Source: Streptomyces rimosus subsp. rimosus
GTDB taxonomy: Bacteria; Actinomycetota; Actinomycetes; Streptomycetales; Streptomycetaceae
Assembly (NCBI RefSeq): GCF_000720725.1
Contig: NZ_JOCQ01000014.1
Coordinates: 1-64,000 of the forward strand
Direction: 5' to 3'
Length of the DNA stretch: 64,000 bases
Positions 26,028 through 34,479 of the stretch are shown one piece after another. Within the stretch, counting starts at the first letter, position 1; every line of letters starts with the position of its first letter. The notes beneath the pieces are model-generated. The model saw only the letters and a program-made list of their open reading frames with translations, did no database searches and was not told the origin of the DNA. The translations under genes were made by a program, and so were the position numbers.

Positions 26028-26525
26028 CTACCTGCGCAGTTCGGCCGCGATCGTGTGGGCCCAGGCGTGGACCTGGTCGAAGTCGCGCCAGTCGTGGGCC
26101 ATGCCCCGCTTGGCCATGGAGCGGGCGAGCCAGCCCTGGGGGCTGGGGTCGAGGCGGCCGCCGAACGTGATGTGGCCGCGTACTTCGAAGCGGGATGTGT
26201 CGCGCTGCACCGCCCGGGTGGGCGGGATGTCCTTCTCGGTGGCGGTGGCGTCGAGCGGGCCGCTGCTGAAGCACCACACCGGGCGCTGCCGCAGCGGGGT
26301 CCTGAGCCTGCGGGCGAAGCGCCGGGCGTCGCGGTGCCAGCGGCCGGCGTACAGGCCACCGCCGAGTACGACCGCGTCGTAGGCGGACAGATCGGCGACG
26401 TCCGCTGCCGGACGGGCCTCGGCGGACAGGCCGTCCTTCCCCAGTGTCGCCGCGATCTCCTCGGCGATGCCCGCCGTGCCTCCGTTGCGGGATCCGTAGG
26501 CGACGAGGACGCGCTGTTCGGTCAT
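26028..26525 (-). CDS. Flavodoxin-domain protein
   Basis: The protein is 165 aa. FMN-phosphate loop VLVAYGSRNGGTAGIAEEIA lies at the N-terminus, then YDAVVLGGGLYAGRWHRDAR and VWCFSSGPLD, as in the HemG-like flavodoxin_5 group. It probably transfers electrons or acts as a menaquinone-linked reductase; the partner is unknown. It is the last gene of the minus-strand run GNAT/acyl-CoA synthetase, USP, CBS-BON, flavodoxin. A second flavodoxin lies at 36849. Confidence 0.82.
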   Translation of the reverse strand: MTEQRVLVAYGSRNGGTAGIAEEIAATLGKDGLSAEARPAADVADLSAYDAVVLGGGLYAGRWHRDARRFARRLRTPLRQRPVWCFSSGPLDATATEKDIPPTRAVQRDTSRFEVRGHITFGGRLDPSPQGWLARSMAKRGMAHDWRDFDQVHAWAHTIAAELRR

Positions 26526-26567
26526 GGCTGTTCAGCTCCTTCCGGAAAGCCGGGATCGTGAGAGGGG

Positions 26568-27296
26568 TCAGATCTTTCGCAGCCATTCCTCGGTGATGCC
26601 GTGCAGGGCCTGTTCGGTGGGGCGCAGATGGGAGTCGTCCTCCTGGTAGCCGAGGCGGTCGGTGACGCTGACGACGCCGTCGACGCGGCCGGCCAGCCGT
26701 ACGGCGATGGGGACCTCGCTGCGCCGCTGGAGCTTGCCGGTGAGGGTCACGGTGCCGTCGTGGACGGTCACCTCGACGGTGTGCGGGGCGAGCCACAGGG
26801 TGCGCACGAGGACATCGTCGATGATCTCGTCGCGGATCTCCTCGTCGGGGCGGCGGAAGACGGAGAGCAGATCGCTGCGGGTGACGATGCCCATGAGCCG
26901 TCCCTCGTCGTCGATGACCGGAAGGCGTTCGACGCGGTGGGCGGCCATGGCGCGGGCGGCCTCGGCGACGGTCCGGCGGGGTCCGGTGGTGACGGCGGGG
27001 GAGGACATCAGGTCGCCGGCCGTCCGGCCTCCCGTCTTCCTCCGCGCCGCGCGGGCGCTGCCCGGGCGGCGGCGCAGCGAGTACCACGGGCGCGGCGCCT
27101 GGTCGTCCTGTGCGGCCTGGTGGTACATCAGGTCGGTCTCGGAGACGACGCCCAGCACCTTGTCGTCCCGGTCCACGACGGGCACCCCGCTGATGGCATG
27201 CCGTGCCAGCAGGTCGGCGACCTCCTTGAACGGCGTGTCGGGAGACGTCTTGAGGACGTCCCGGTTCATGACCTGGTCGATCAGCCGGTGCTTCAT
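26568..27296 (-). CDS. CBS-pair and BON domain protein (first copy)
   Basis: The protein is 242 aa. The first CBS spans about 1-70 (VMNRDVLKTSPDTPFKEVAD, SGVPVVDRDDKVLGVVSETD) and the second about 90-150 (DLMSSPAVTTGPRRTVAEAA, RLPVIDDEGRLMGIVTRSDL). A BON domain lies at about 160-220 (VEVTVHDGTVTLTGKLQRRS). CBS pairs bind adenylates, so this may read energy charge; BON suggests contact with membranes. M. tuberculosis Hrp1 is a CBS-only relative in the DosR regulon. It lies in the minus-strand run beginning at 30960. Confidence 0.87.
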   Translation of the reverse strand: MKHRLIDQVMNRDVLKTSPDTPFKEVADLLARHAISGVPVVDRDDKVLGVVSETDLMYHQAAQDDQAPRPWYSLRRRPGSARAARRKTGGRTAGDLMSSPAVTTGPRRTVAEAARAMAAHRVERLPVIDDEGRLMGIVTRSDLLSVFRRPDEEIRDEIIDDVLVRTLWLAPHTVEVTVHDGTVTLTGKLQRRSEVPIAVRLAGRVDGVVSVTDRLGYQEDDSHLRPTEQALHGITEEWLRKI

Positions 27297-27348
27297 CTCC
27301 GGTCTTCCTTCCGGCTTCGTGGTTTCTCTCCGGCGGTGGCCCCGCCGG

Positions 27349-28242
27349 TCAGTCGACGGGTACGAGGACGACCGGGCAGTGCGCGTGGTGCAGCATCGCG
27401 TGGGTGACCGGGCCCAGTTGCAGGCCTACGTGACGGGTGCTGCGGTGGGCGGCGAGTACGGCCACGTCGGCGTTCCGGCTCGCTTCCACGAGGGCCTTGC
27501 CCGCGCTTTGGCAGACCGTGTCCGCGTGCACCTCGATGTCCGGGTAGGTCTCGCGCAGCGGCGCGGCGGCGTACTGGGAAACCGTTTCGGCTCCCTTGCG
27601 CAGCTGCTCCAGCTCGTCCCAGGAGAGGTGGTACGACGTGGCGCGCGAGCCACGAGGGGCTGCCGGGTACTGCCAGGCGTGCAGCACCCGCAGAGCGTCC
27701 CCGCGCCGTCGGGCTTCCTGGAAGGCGAAGTGGAGGGCGTCGGTGTCCGCCTCCGATTCGACGCCGGCGAGGACCCGGTGGTGCTCGTCCCCGCCTTCGC
27801 CCCGTACCACCATCAGCGGCGTGGTGCAGTGGGCGGCCACGCGCAGGCTCACCGAGCCAAGCAGCAGCCCGGTGAAGCCGCCGTGGCCACGGGTGCCGAC
27901 CACAGTGAGCGCGGCGTCGCGTCCGCAGCGCAGCAGGGCGCGCGCCGCCGACTCCGTGGTCAGCGACTCGCTGACGGCCACCCGCCCGGCACGGGCCCGG
28001 ACGCGTTCGGTGGCGGCGTCCATCAGACGGCGTGCGCTGCTGTAGAGGAGCCTGCCGGTCTCGTCGGTGACGCCGAAGTCGGGCAGCGGGTGCTTGCCCC
28101 AGGGCCAGCCGCAGACGATCTCCAGCGAGGTCCCGCGGCGGGCGGCCTCGTCGGCGGCCCGGTCGAGGGCCCGTACCGCGTGGTCGGAGCCGTCGAATCC
28201 GACGACCACACGGCCGGAGAAGGGGGTCGGTGCTCGGGTCAT
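27349..28242 (-). CDS. Universal stress protein, tandem Usp domains (first copy)
   Basis: The protein is 297 aa with two Usp domains (about 8-150 and 155-295). ATP-binding motif of domain 1: VVGTRGHGGFTGLLLGSVSL. Domain 2 reads LAAHRSTRHVGLQLGPVTHA, so the last S/T of the consensus is altered. Tandem USPs of this size are hallmarks of actinobacterial dormancy regulons, such as Rv1996 and Rv2005c. The ATG at 28242 has GGAGG upstream; GTG at 28245 is also possible. It is co-directional with the GNAT/acyl-CoA synthetase gene, 24 bases downstream of it. Confidence 0.9.
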   Translation of the reverse strand: MTRAPTPFSGRVVVGFDGSDHAVRALDRAADEAARRGTSLEIVCGWPWGKHPLPDFGVTDETGRLLYSSARRLMDAATERVRARAGRVAVSESLTTESAARALLRCGRDAALTVVGTRGHGGFTGLLLGSVSLRVAAHCTTPLMVVRGEGGDEHHRVLAGVESEADTDALHFAFQEARRRGDALRVLHAWQYPAAPRGSRATSYHLSWDELEQLRKGAETVSQYAAAPLRETYPDIEVHADTVCQSAGKALVEASRNADVAVLAAHRSTRHVGLQLGPVTHAMLHHAHCPVVLVPVD

Positions 28243-28266
28243 CACAGCCTCCTGGGACGGAGCCGG

Positions 28267-30960
28267 TCAGCGGGCGCGCAGCCGGCGCAGGTACGGGTTC
28301 CGCGCGGTGTGCGGGAGCAGGCGGATGCGGACGTCCAGGGGCAGGACGGCGTCCGGACGGGCGAGTACGGGATTCAGGTCGGCCTCGGCCAGCTGAGGGA
28401 GGTCGCACGCCATACGGGACAGGCGCAGCAGCAGCTGTTCGAGCCCTTCGAGGTCCACCGCCCGGCCGGTGCGGTGGCCGAACAGCAGGGGCGCGCACCG
28501 CGGGGCGGTGATCAGCGCGTGCGCGTCCAGGTCGGTGAGCGGTGCGAGGCGGGCGGCGTGGTCGGCCAGGACCTCGGTGGCGGTGCCGCCGAGTCCGAAG
28601 AGCACCAGCGGGCCGAACACCTGGTCCTGGACGACGCCCGCGACCAGTTCGATGCCGCGCGCGGCCATCGGCTGGATGACCGCTCCGGTCATCACACCGG
28701 CGAAACCCCGGGCCAGTTCCGTGTACGCGTCGTGGATGTGCTGTGGCCCTTCGAGATCCAGGCGCAGCGCTCCGACGTCGGTCTTGTGCAGCAGTCCGGG
28801 CCAGTACGCCTTGAGCGCCATCCGGCCGCCGCCGAGCCGTTCGGCGGCGGCCACCGCCGCGTCGGCGTCGGTGACCCACTCCCACGGCGACTGGGCGATG
28901 CCGTACGCGTCCAGCAGCGCCGCGCACAGCCGGGGTCCGGCCCAGCCGCCGTCGGGGTTGCGGGCCAGGAAGTCGGCCACGAGCGCGGCGGCCGTTTCAC
29001 TGTCGATGCGTTCCAGCGCCGGTACGGTCCCCAGGGGCTCGGCGCGCCAGTGGGCGTAGGAGACGGCGTGGGCCAGTGCGCGCGCGGCGGACGACGGCTC
29101 GGCGTACGCCGGGACGGTGGCGGCGCCTCCGTGCAGCAGCCGTACGGGCACGTCCTGGTCGAGCAGGACCGCGGCGACCGGCCGGGCCCTCGTCCCGGAC
29201 GGCGGGACGAGGGCCCGGGCCGGGTCGTCCCCGGTCGCGGCGGACAGAGCGATGGGGACCAGCGCCACGAGGACGGCGTCCACGGCGCCGTGCCGGGTCA
29301 ACAACTCCAGGCAGGCCGCCAGTTGCTTGCCGGACACGGCGGCCGTGGTGTCCACCGGGTTGACGGCACGGGCTGTGGACGGGAGGACGGCGAGCAGGTC
29401 GGTGATGAGCGGCCCCGGCAGCTCCGGGACCGTCAGGCCGGCTTCGGCGCAGGCGTCGGCGGCCAGGACGGCCGCGCCGCCCGCGTTGCTGACCACGGCG
29501 ACCCGCGCACCGGCCGGCAGCGGCTGGGACCGCAGCAGCGCGGCGGTGGCCATGAGGTCGCTGACGCTGTCGGTGGCGATGATCCCGGCCTGCCGGAACA
29601 GGGCCCGGCGGGTCACGGTGGGGGTGGCGATCGCGGCGGTGTGCGAGGCGGCGGCGCGGCGCCCGGCCTCGGAACGGCCCGCGTCCACGGTCAGCACGGG
29701 CATCGTACGGGCCACCCGGCGCGCGGTGCGGGAGAATCCGCGCGGGTTGCCGAACGACTCCAGGTGCAGCAGCGCCAGGTCGGTGACGCCGTCGCTCTCC
29801 CACCACTGCAACAGGTCGTTTCCGCTCACGTCGTACTTGTCGCCGAGCGAGACGAAGGAGGACACCCCGATGCCGAGCCGGGACAGGGCGCCGAGCAGCG
29901 CGATGCCCACTCCGCCGGACTGCACGGCGACCCCGGCGGTGCCCGGCAGGGGCGGCTGTGCGGCGAACGTCGCGTCCAGCCGTACGGCCTGTTCGGTGTT
30001 GGCCAGGCCCAGGCAGTTGGGGCCCACCAGCCGCATCCCGTGGCGCCGGCAGGCGGCCAGCAGCCCTGCGGCCTGGCCGTCGTCGAGCCCGGAGGCGACG
30101 GTGACCAGGGCCCGCACGCCGTGTTTGCCGCACTGTTCGGCGGCTTCGGGCACGGAGGCGGCGGGTACCGCCAGGACCGCGAGGTCCGGGACGTAGGGCA
30201 GTTCCTCGACGGACGGGAAGCAGGGCGTGCCGTCGATGGTGTCGGCGTGCGGGTTGACGGCGGCGAGCCGGCCGGTGAAGCCGTGGGCGCGGAGGTTGCC
30301 GAGGAGCGCGCGGCCAACCGAGGACGGTGACCGGCCGACGCCGATCACGACGGCCGAGGCGGGCCGCAGGAGCGGCTGGAGGCTGGCCACGTCGGCGGTA
30401 CGCCCACGCTCGTCCACCGCGCTCAAGTACGGTTCGTTCTCGGCCAGTTCGATGGTGCAGTGCACCTCCGGTCCGTCGAAGCGCCGCGCGGTGCGCAGGC
30501 CCAGGTCGGAGATCACTTTCAGCATCAGATGGTTCTCGGCCAGGGCGTCGGCGGTGAACCTGTGGATGCCGGCGGCGCGCGCGGCGTGCACCAGATGCTC
30601 CAGCAGCAGGGTCCCGATGCCGCGGCCGTGCCAGGCGTCGGCGACCGCGAGCCCGATGTCCGCCGTCTCCCGGACGGCGGGGGAGCGGTGGAACTCCGCC
30701 GTACCGGTGACCTCGTCGCCCACCAGCGCGAGCAGAGCGTGCTCGCCCGCGTCCCCGGGCGAGCTGACGCGGTCCGCGGCTGCCTCGGCGGATCCGGACC
30801 CCGCGGTGAAGAACCGCAGCCGCAGATTCTCCGGGGACATGCCGGTGAACAGGCGCAGCACCCGTTCCCGGTCCTCCGCGCGGGCGGGCCGTACGCAGAC
30901 CGTGGTGCCGTCGGACAGCAGCGCGTACACACTGTTTCCGGGCCGCTCGGTGCTCGTCAT
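28267..30960 (-). CDS. GNAT acetyltransferase fused to NDP-forming acyl-CoA synthetase (Pat-like)
   Basis: The protein is 897 aa from the ATG at 30960, which has GAGGAG upstream and overlaps the hypC stop as ATGA. Residues about 20-180 are a GNAT domain (IGLAVADAWHGRGIGTLLLE acetyl-CoA loop). From about 205 there follow a CoA-binding domain (AVVIGVGRSPSSVGRALLGN), the succinyl-CoA-ligase-like domains (GPNCLGLANTEQAV, RRAAASHTAAIATPT, where the histidine of the family's phospho-His segment is kept) and an ATP-grasp domain. The layout resembles Pat-type protein acyltransferases; because the histidine is retained it may still form acyl-CoA. Two palindromic boxes lie 63 and 83 bases upstream. Confidence 0.85.
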   Translation of the reverse strand: MTSTERPGNSVYALLSDGTTVCVRPARAEDRERVLRLFTGMSPENLRLRFFTAGSGSAEAAADRVSSPGDAGEHALLALVGDEVTGTAEFHRSPAVRETADIGLAVADAWHGRGIGTLLLEHLVHAARAAGIHRFTADALAENHLMLKVISDLGLRTARRFDGPEVHCTIELAENEPYLSAVDERGRTADVASLQPLLRPASAVVIGVGRSPSSVGRALLGNLRAHGFTGRLAAVNPHADTIDGTPCFPSVEELPYVPDLAVLAVPAASVPEAAEQCGKHGVRALVTVASGLDDGQAAGLLAACRRHGMRLVGPNCLGLANTEQAVRLDATFAAQPPLPGTAGVAVQSGGVGIALLGALSRLGIGVSSFVSLGDKYDVSGNDLLQWWESDGVTDLALLHLESFGNPRGFSRTARRVARTMPVLTVDAGRSEAGRRAAASHTAAIATPTVTRRALFRQAGIIATDSVSDLMATAALLRSQPLPAGARVAVVSNAGGAAVLAADACAEAGLTVPELPGPLITDLLAVLPSTARAVNPVDTTAAVSGKQLAACLELLTRHGAVDAVLVALVPIALSAATGDDPARALVPPSGTRARPVAAVLLDQDVPVRLLHGGAATVPAYAEPSSAARALAHAVSYAHWRAEPLGTVPALERIDSETAAALVADFLARNPDGGWAGPRLCAALLDAYGIAQSPWEWVTDADAAVAAAERLGGGRMALKAYWPGLLHKTDVGALRLDLEGPQHIHDAYTELARGFAGVMTGAVIQPMAARGIELVAGVVQDQVFGPLVLFGLGGTATEVLADHAARLAPLTDLDAHALITAPRCAPLLFGHRTGRAVDLEGLEQLLLRLSRMACDLPQLAEADLNPVLARPDAVLPLDVRIRLLPHTARNPYLRRLRAR

Positions 30961-31397
30961 CGCAGCTCCTCGGACGGAATGGGTTCTGGTTCCAGATTCC
31001 GTGGCCCTGGACGGGCTCCCCATGGGCCGTACGGGCCCGGTCCGGGCCGTGCGGCCCCGGCGGCAGGCCGCGTCCAGCCGTGGCCCGCATCCGGAGGGCG
31101 GTCTCCCGCGTGTGGTGCGAAAACCTCGGTGGGGTTCCCGGCAGGCAGCGGTTCCCCCAGCTCGCCCGCCACGGCGTCCGACATCGCCCGCAGTACGGCG
31201 AGCGTGCGGGCCGCCTCGGTCTCGTCGACGGTGGTGATGGCGAAGCCGACGTGCACGACGACGTAGTCACCGGCGCCGGCCTCCGGTGTGTACTCCAGGC
31301 ACGCTTCGCGGCGGATCCCGCCGAAGTCCACACGGGCCATACGGAGTCCGGCACTGTCGTACGTATCGAGAACGCGGCCGGGAATGCCCAGGCACAT
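30957..31397 (-). CDS. hypC: Hydrogenase maturation factor HypC with long C-terminal extension
   Basis: The protein is 146 aa. The start MCLGIPGRVLDTYDSAG has the essential Cys2 of HypC; VDFGGIRREACLEYTPEAGAGDYVVVHVGFAI is also typical. HypC is normally 75-95 aa and carries the Fe(CN)2CO precursor with HypD. Here the frame continues for about 55 more codons of Pro/Gly/Arg-rich sequence that look non-functional, ending with an ATGA overlap with the next gene. The extension coincides with the two DosR-like boxes. It follows hypF by 5 bases. Confidence 0.9.
   Translation of the reverse strand: MCLGIPGRVLDTYDSAGLRMARVDFGGIRREACLEYTPEAGAGDYVVVHVGFAITTVDETEAARTLAVLRAMSDAVAGELGEPLPAGNPTEVFAPHAGDRPPDAGHGWTRPAAGAARPGPGPYGPWGARPGPRNLEPEPIPSEELR
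31023..31058. promoter_or_regulatory. Two tandem DosR/OsdR-like boxes upstream of the GNAT/acyl-CoA synthetase gene
   Basis: TGGGCCGTACGGGCCC (31023-31038) and CGGGCCGTGCGGCCCC (31043-31058) each match 13 of 16 bases of GGGGCCGAACGGCCCC. Their centres are exactly 20 bases (two helical turns) apart. They lie inside the 3' end of hypC, upstream of the start at 30960. Confidence 0.65.
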
Positions 31398-31402
31398 CGG
31401 TG

Positions 31403-33733
31403 TCACCTGCCTTTCATGCGGGCGGCGGCGACCGCTGCCTGGCCGTAGCTGATCCCGCCGTCCCCGACGGGCACGGCACCGCCGACCAGCACCCGCAGCC
31501 CCTGGGCGCGCAGCAGGCGGCGCACATCCGTCAGCAGGCGGCGGTTGACGAAGCAGCCGCCCGCCAGGCAGACGGTGCGCGGGGCACCGGCGGCCACGGC
31601 CCGCTCGGCCAGCGCGGCCGTGGCCTCGGCGATCGTCGTGTGGAAGGAGGCGGCCAGCAGCGGTACGGGGGTGCCGCCGCCGAGCCGGTCGAGCAGCGCG
31701 GTCAGGGTGGGCGCCGGGTCGTAAACCCACAGCCCGTCAGCGCGGATCAGCCGCCAGGGCAGGGCTTCGCCGCGCGCGGTGCCGGCGGCGTACTCCAGGG
31801 CCGCGGCGGCCTGCCCCTCGTAGGAGATCTCACCGACGGCGAGTCCGAGCAGGGCGGCAGCGGTGTCGAAGAGCCGGCCGGCGCTGGAGGCGCGGGGGCA
31901 GTTGAGGCGGCGTCCGACCATGGTGCGCACCGTCGCGGCCTCGCGCGGGTCCAGCCGGTCGGTGAACTGCCGGGCCAGTTCGGGGGACGGGGGCGGCACA
32001 CCGAGCGGTTCGAGGCCGTACAGGCAGCCGAGCGCCATCCGCGCCGGGTGCCGGACCGCGGCCTCGCCGCCGGGCAGCGGCGCGGTGGCGAAGCGGCCGA
32101 CGCGTCGGTAGCCGGTGTAGTCGGCGACCAGGACCTCGCCGCCCCACAGCGTGCCGTCGTCCCCGAAGCCCAGGCCGTCGTAGGCGATGCCCAGGAAAGG
32201 CCCGCGCAGCCGGTGCTCGGCGGCGCAGGCAGCGATGTGGGCGTGGTGGTGCTGGACCGGGATGCGCCGCTCGGACGGGAAATGCTCGGCCGCCCACCGG
32301 GTGGAGAGGTAGCCGGGGTGCAGGTCGTGTGCCGCGACCCGCGCTGTCACGCCGGTGAGCGCCACGAGATCCGCGTAGCAGCGCTCGAAGGCTTCCATGG
32401 TGCGGGCGTCGGACAGGTCCCCGGTGTGCGGTCCCGTCACGGCACGGCCGCCGACGGCCACCGTCACGGTGTGTTTGCTCTGCGCGCCGGCCGCCACGAC
32501 CGCTGTGCGGGCCGGCACCGGAAGCGGCAGCGGGGCGGGGGCGTACCCGCGGGCCCGCCGGATGGTCAGCACCCGCCCCCGTACGGCCTGCGTCACGGAA
32601 TCGTCGTAGCGGGCGGCGATCGGGCGGTCGTGGGCCAGGAAGCCGTCGGCGACCCCGGCGAGGTGTTCGCGCGCGTCGGCGTCCGCGGTCGCGATCGGCT
32701 CGTCGCAGAGGTTCCCACTGGTGACCACCAGCGGCCGGCCGAGGTCGCGCAGGAGGAGGTGGTGGAGACCGGTCGTGGGCAGGAACAGCCCGATGCGTCC
32801 GGTCCCGGGGTGTACGGCCGCGGCGACCGGCCCGCCGGACGGGCCGTCCGCGACCAGCACCACGGGCCTGGCGGGCGACGCCAGCAGTCGGCGTTCGGCG
32901 CGGGTGGGCCGGGAGACCCGGCACGCCGCGGCCAGGTCGGTGACCATCACGGCGAACGGTTTGTGCGGCCGGTGCTTGCGCCGGCGCAGAAGCAGTACGG
33001 TCCGCGTCTGCCGGGCGTCACAGACGAGTTGGTAGCCGCCCAGGCCCTTGACGGCGACGATCCCGCCGCCCGCGATCAGCTCCTCGGCGGCCCGGAGGGC
33101 GGCCGGACCGGTGGCGCTCCGCCCGTTCGCGAGCCACGACAGCAGGGGCCCGCAGGCGGGGCAGGCCAGCGGCTCGGCGTGGAAGCGCCGGTCGTACGGG
33201 TCGCGGTATTCGGCCGCGCACGCCGGGCACAGCGGGAAGGAGCGCATCGTCGTGCGGGGCCGGTCGTAGGGGAGGCCGGTGATCACTGTGGCGCGTGGTC
33301 CGCAGTCGGTGCAGTTGATGAACGGGTAGCGGTAGCGGCGGTCGCGCGGGTCGAACAGCTCGGTCAGGCAGGCGTCACAGGTCGCCGTGTCCGGCGGGAT
33401 CTCGCGCGGCGTCGGCCGCTCGCCGGCGGCGGTACTGGCCCGTACGGTGAACCCGCTGCCCGGCGCGGGAGGTTCAAGGACCTCGGCGGAGCTGCGAATC
33501 CGCCGTACGACGGACAGCGGCGGCGCTTGAGCGCGCAGAGCGGCGGCGAACCGGCGCAGCGACTGCGGAGGCCCGGCGGTGTCGATGACGACATGGCCGT
33601 CGCTGTTGCGCACCCAGCCGTCCAGGCCCAGCCCGGAGGCGAGGCGCTGGACGAACGGGCGGAAGCCGACGCCCTGCACCGTCCCGAACACCTCGAAGCG
33701 CCGTGCCTCCCGACTGCTCCCCACGGCGTTCAC
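31403..33733 (-). CDS. hypF: Carbamoyltransferase HypF
   Basis: The protein is 776 aa. The acylphosphatase domain (about 12-95) begins FGTVQGVGFRPFVQR. Two zinc-finger blocks follow (CDACLTELFDPRDRRYRYPF with CTDCGP; CPACAAEYRDPYDRRFH with CPACGP). Next come a YrdC-like domain (GGYQLVCDARQTRTVLLLRR, VVTSGNLCDEPIA) and a Kae1-like domain with PVQHHHAHIAACAAEH and CLAGGCFVNRRLL. It makes the thiocarbamate on HypE for the CN ligands of [NiFe] centres. It overlaps the maturation protease gene (ATGA) and precedes hypC. Confidence 0.94.
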   Translation of the reverse strand: MNAVGSSREARRFEVFGTVQGVGFRPFVQRLASGLGLDGWVRNSDGHVVIDTAGPPQSLRRFAAALRAQAPPLSVVRRIRSSAEVLEPPAPGSGFTVRASTAAGERPTPREIPPDTATCDACLTELFDPRDRRYRYPFINCTDCGPRATVITGLPYDRPRTTMRSFPLCPACAAEYRDPYDRRFHAEPLACPACGPLLSWLANGRSATGPAALRAAEELIAGGGIVAVKGLGGYQLVCDARQTRTVLLLRRRKHRPHKPFAVMVTDLAAACRVSRPTRAERRLLASPARPVVLVADGPSGGPVAAAVHPGTGRIGLFLPTTGLHHLLLRDLGRPLVVTSGNLCDEPIATADADAREHLAGVADGFLAHDRPIAARYDDSVTQAVRGRVLTIRRARGYAPAPLPLPVPARTAVVAAGAQSKHTVTVAVGGRAVTGPHTGDLSDARTMEAFERCYADLVALTGVTARVAAHDLHPGYLSTRWAAEHFPSERRIPVQHHHAHIAACAAEHRLRGPFLGIAYDGLGFGDDGTLWGGEVLVADYTGYRRVGRFATAPLPGGEAAVRHPARMALGCLYGLEPLGVPPPSPELARQFTDRLDPREAATVRTMVGRRLNCPRASSAGRLFDTAAALLGLAVGEISYEGQAAAALEYAAGTARGEALPWRLIRADGLWVYDPAPTLTALLDRLGGGTPVPLLAASFHTTIAEATAALAERAVAAGAPRTVCLAGGCFVNRRLLTDVRRLLRAQGLRVLVGGAVPVGDGGISYGQAAVAAARMKGR

Positions 33734-34272
33734 CCGCCCGCCGGATGGGGGCCGCCACCGGCCCGGTGGCCCGCGCCGCTGCGCGCCCGTGCGTCCCGGT
33801 GCAGGGTGATCTCCGCTTCCACGGTCGCGGCGAGACGGTCGAGGACGCCGGCGACGGCCGGCGACAGCCCGGTGCCCAGGGAACTGTCCGCTCCCTCAAC
33901 GGCGAAGACGATCAGTCTGCCCGGCAGGCGGCCGAGCGCGTCGGACAGTTCGATGGCCTCTCCCAGGCCCAGACCGTGCGAACTGGTCGCCGCCGGGCGG
34001 GCGTAGGGGCCCTCGTGGTCGAAGCGGTGGACGCGGCCCGGGAGGCCGGGGTGGGCATGGGCGGCGTCCACCACGATGGCCAGTTCCGCACCCTCCCACA
34101 CGGACATCAACCGCCCGCTCTCACCATCACAGTCGACGAGGGCGACCGACGACGGCAGCGGGCGGTCCAGGGCCCGCTCCCGCAGCCGGTGCACGACGGC
34201 CGGCCCGATCCCGTCGTCGTGACGGAACGCGTTGCCGACGCCGATCACCGCGATGCGAGGCGCCTGTGACAC
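33730..34272 (-). CDS. Hydrogenase maturation protease
   Basis: The protein is 180 aa from a GTG at 34272 (AGGAGAG upstream). The family start IAVIGVGNAFRHDDGIGPAV is present, with the nickel-sensing Asp, and the histidine region appears as ATSSHGLGLGEAIEL; VDAAHAH supplies another conserved site. It clips the C-terminal tail of the large subunit after nickel insertion. The last 25 residues are low-complexity. It is the first gene of the operon protease-hypF-hypC and divergent from the USP gene at 34480, sharing the box at 34388. Confidence 0.88.
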   Translation of the reverse strand: MSQAPRIAVIGVGNAFRHDDGIGPAVVHRLRERALDRPLPSSVALVDCDGESGRLMSVWEGAELAIVVDAAHAHPGLPGRVHRFDHEGPYARPAATSSHGLGLGEAIELSDALGRLPGRLIVFAVEGADSSLGTGLSPAVAGVLDRLAATVEAEITLHRDARARSGAGHRAGGGPHPAGG

Positions 34273-34387
34273 GGGACTCTCCTGTCCGGAAGGAGGCAGA
34301 CCGGTGGGGCCGGGTTCCGGCAGCCGCCGGGACCCGGGGCTCCGGGCCCTTCTCCGTCAGAGTGCGGCCTCGCGCCACCCCTGGCTT

Positions 34388-34403
34388 GGGGCCGAACGGC
34401 CCT
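34388..34403. promoter_or_regulatory. DosR/OsdR-like box in divergent hyp/usp promoter
   Basis: GGGGCCGAACGGCCCT is a near-perfect palindrome, identical to the copy at 45041-45056. It lies 76 bases upstream of the USP gene and 115 bases upstream of the hydrogenase protease gene. A weaker relative is at 34335-34350. Confidence 0.72.
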
Positions 34404-34479
34404 CGACATACCCCGGCCCACCCCTGCGTGACGCGAGCCCGCGGGCGCACAGTGCGGGCAGCCGATTCGCGGAAAGGCG

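Noticed and set aside
23360..26359. 999-codon minus-strand frame over the P-type ATPase
   Set aside because: Antisense shadow of a gene with DKTGT, TGES and GDGVND motifs.
26662..30330. Very long plus-strand frame (over 1200 codons) over the CBS, USP and GNAT genes
   Set aside because: It is antisense to three genes with clear motifs and has the composition expected of a shadow frame in high-GC DNA.
31286..34006. 906-codon plus-strand frame over hypF
   Set aside because: Antisense to hypF, whose domains are all recognisable.
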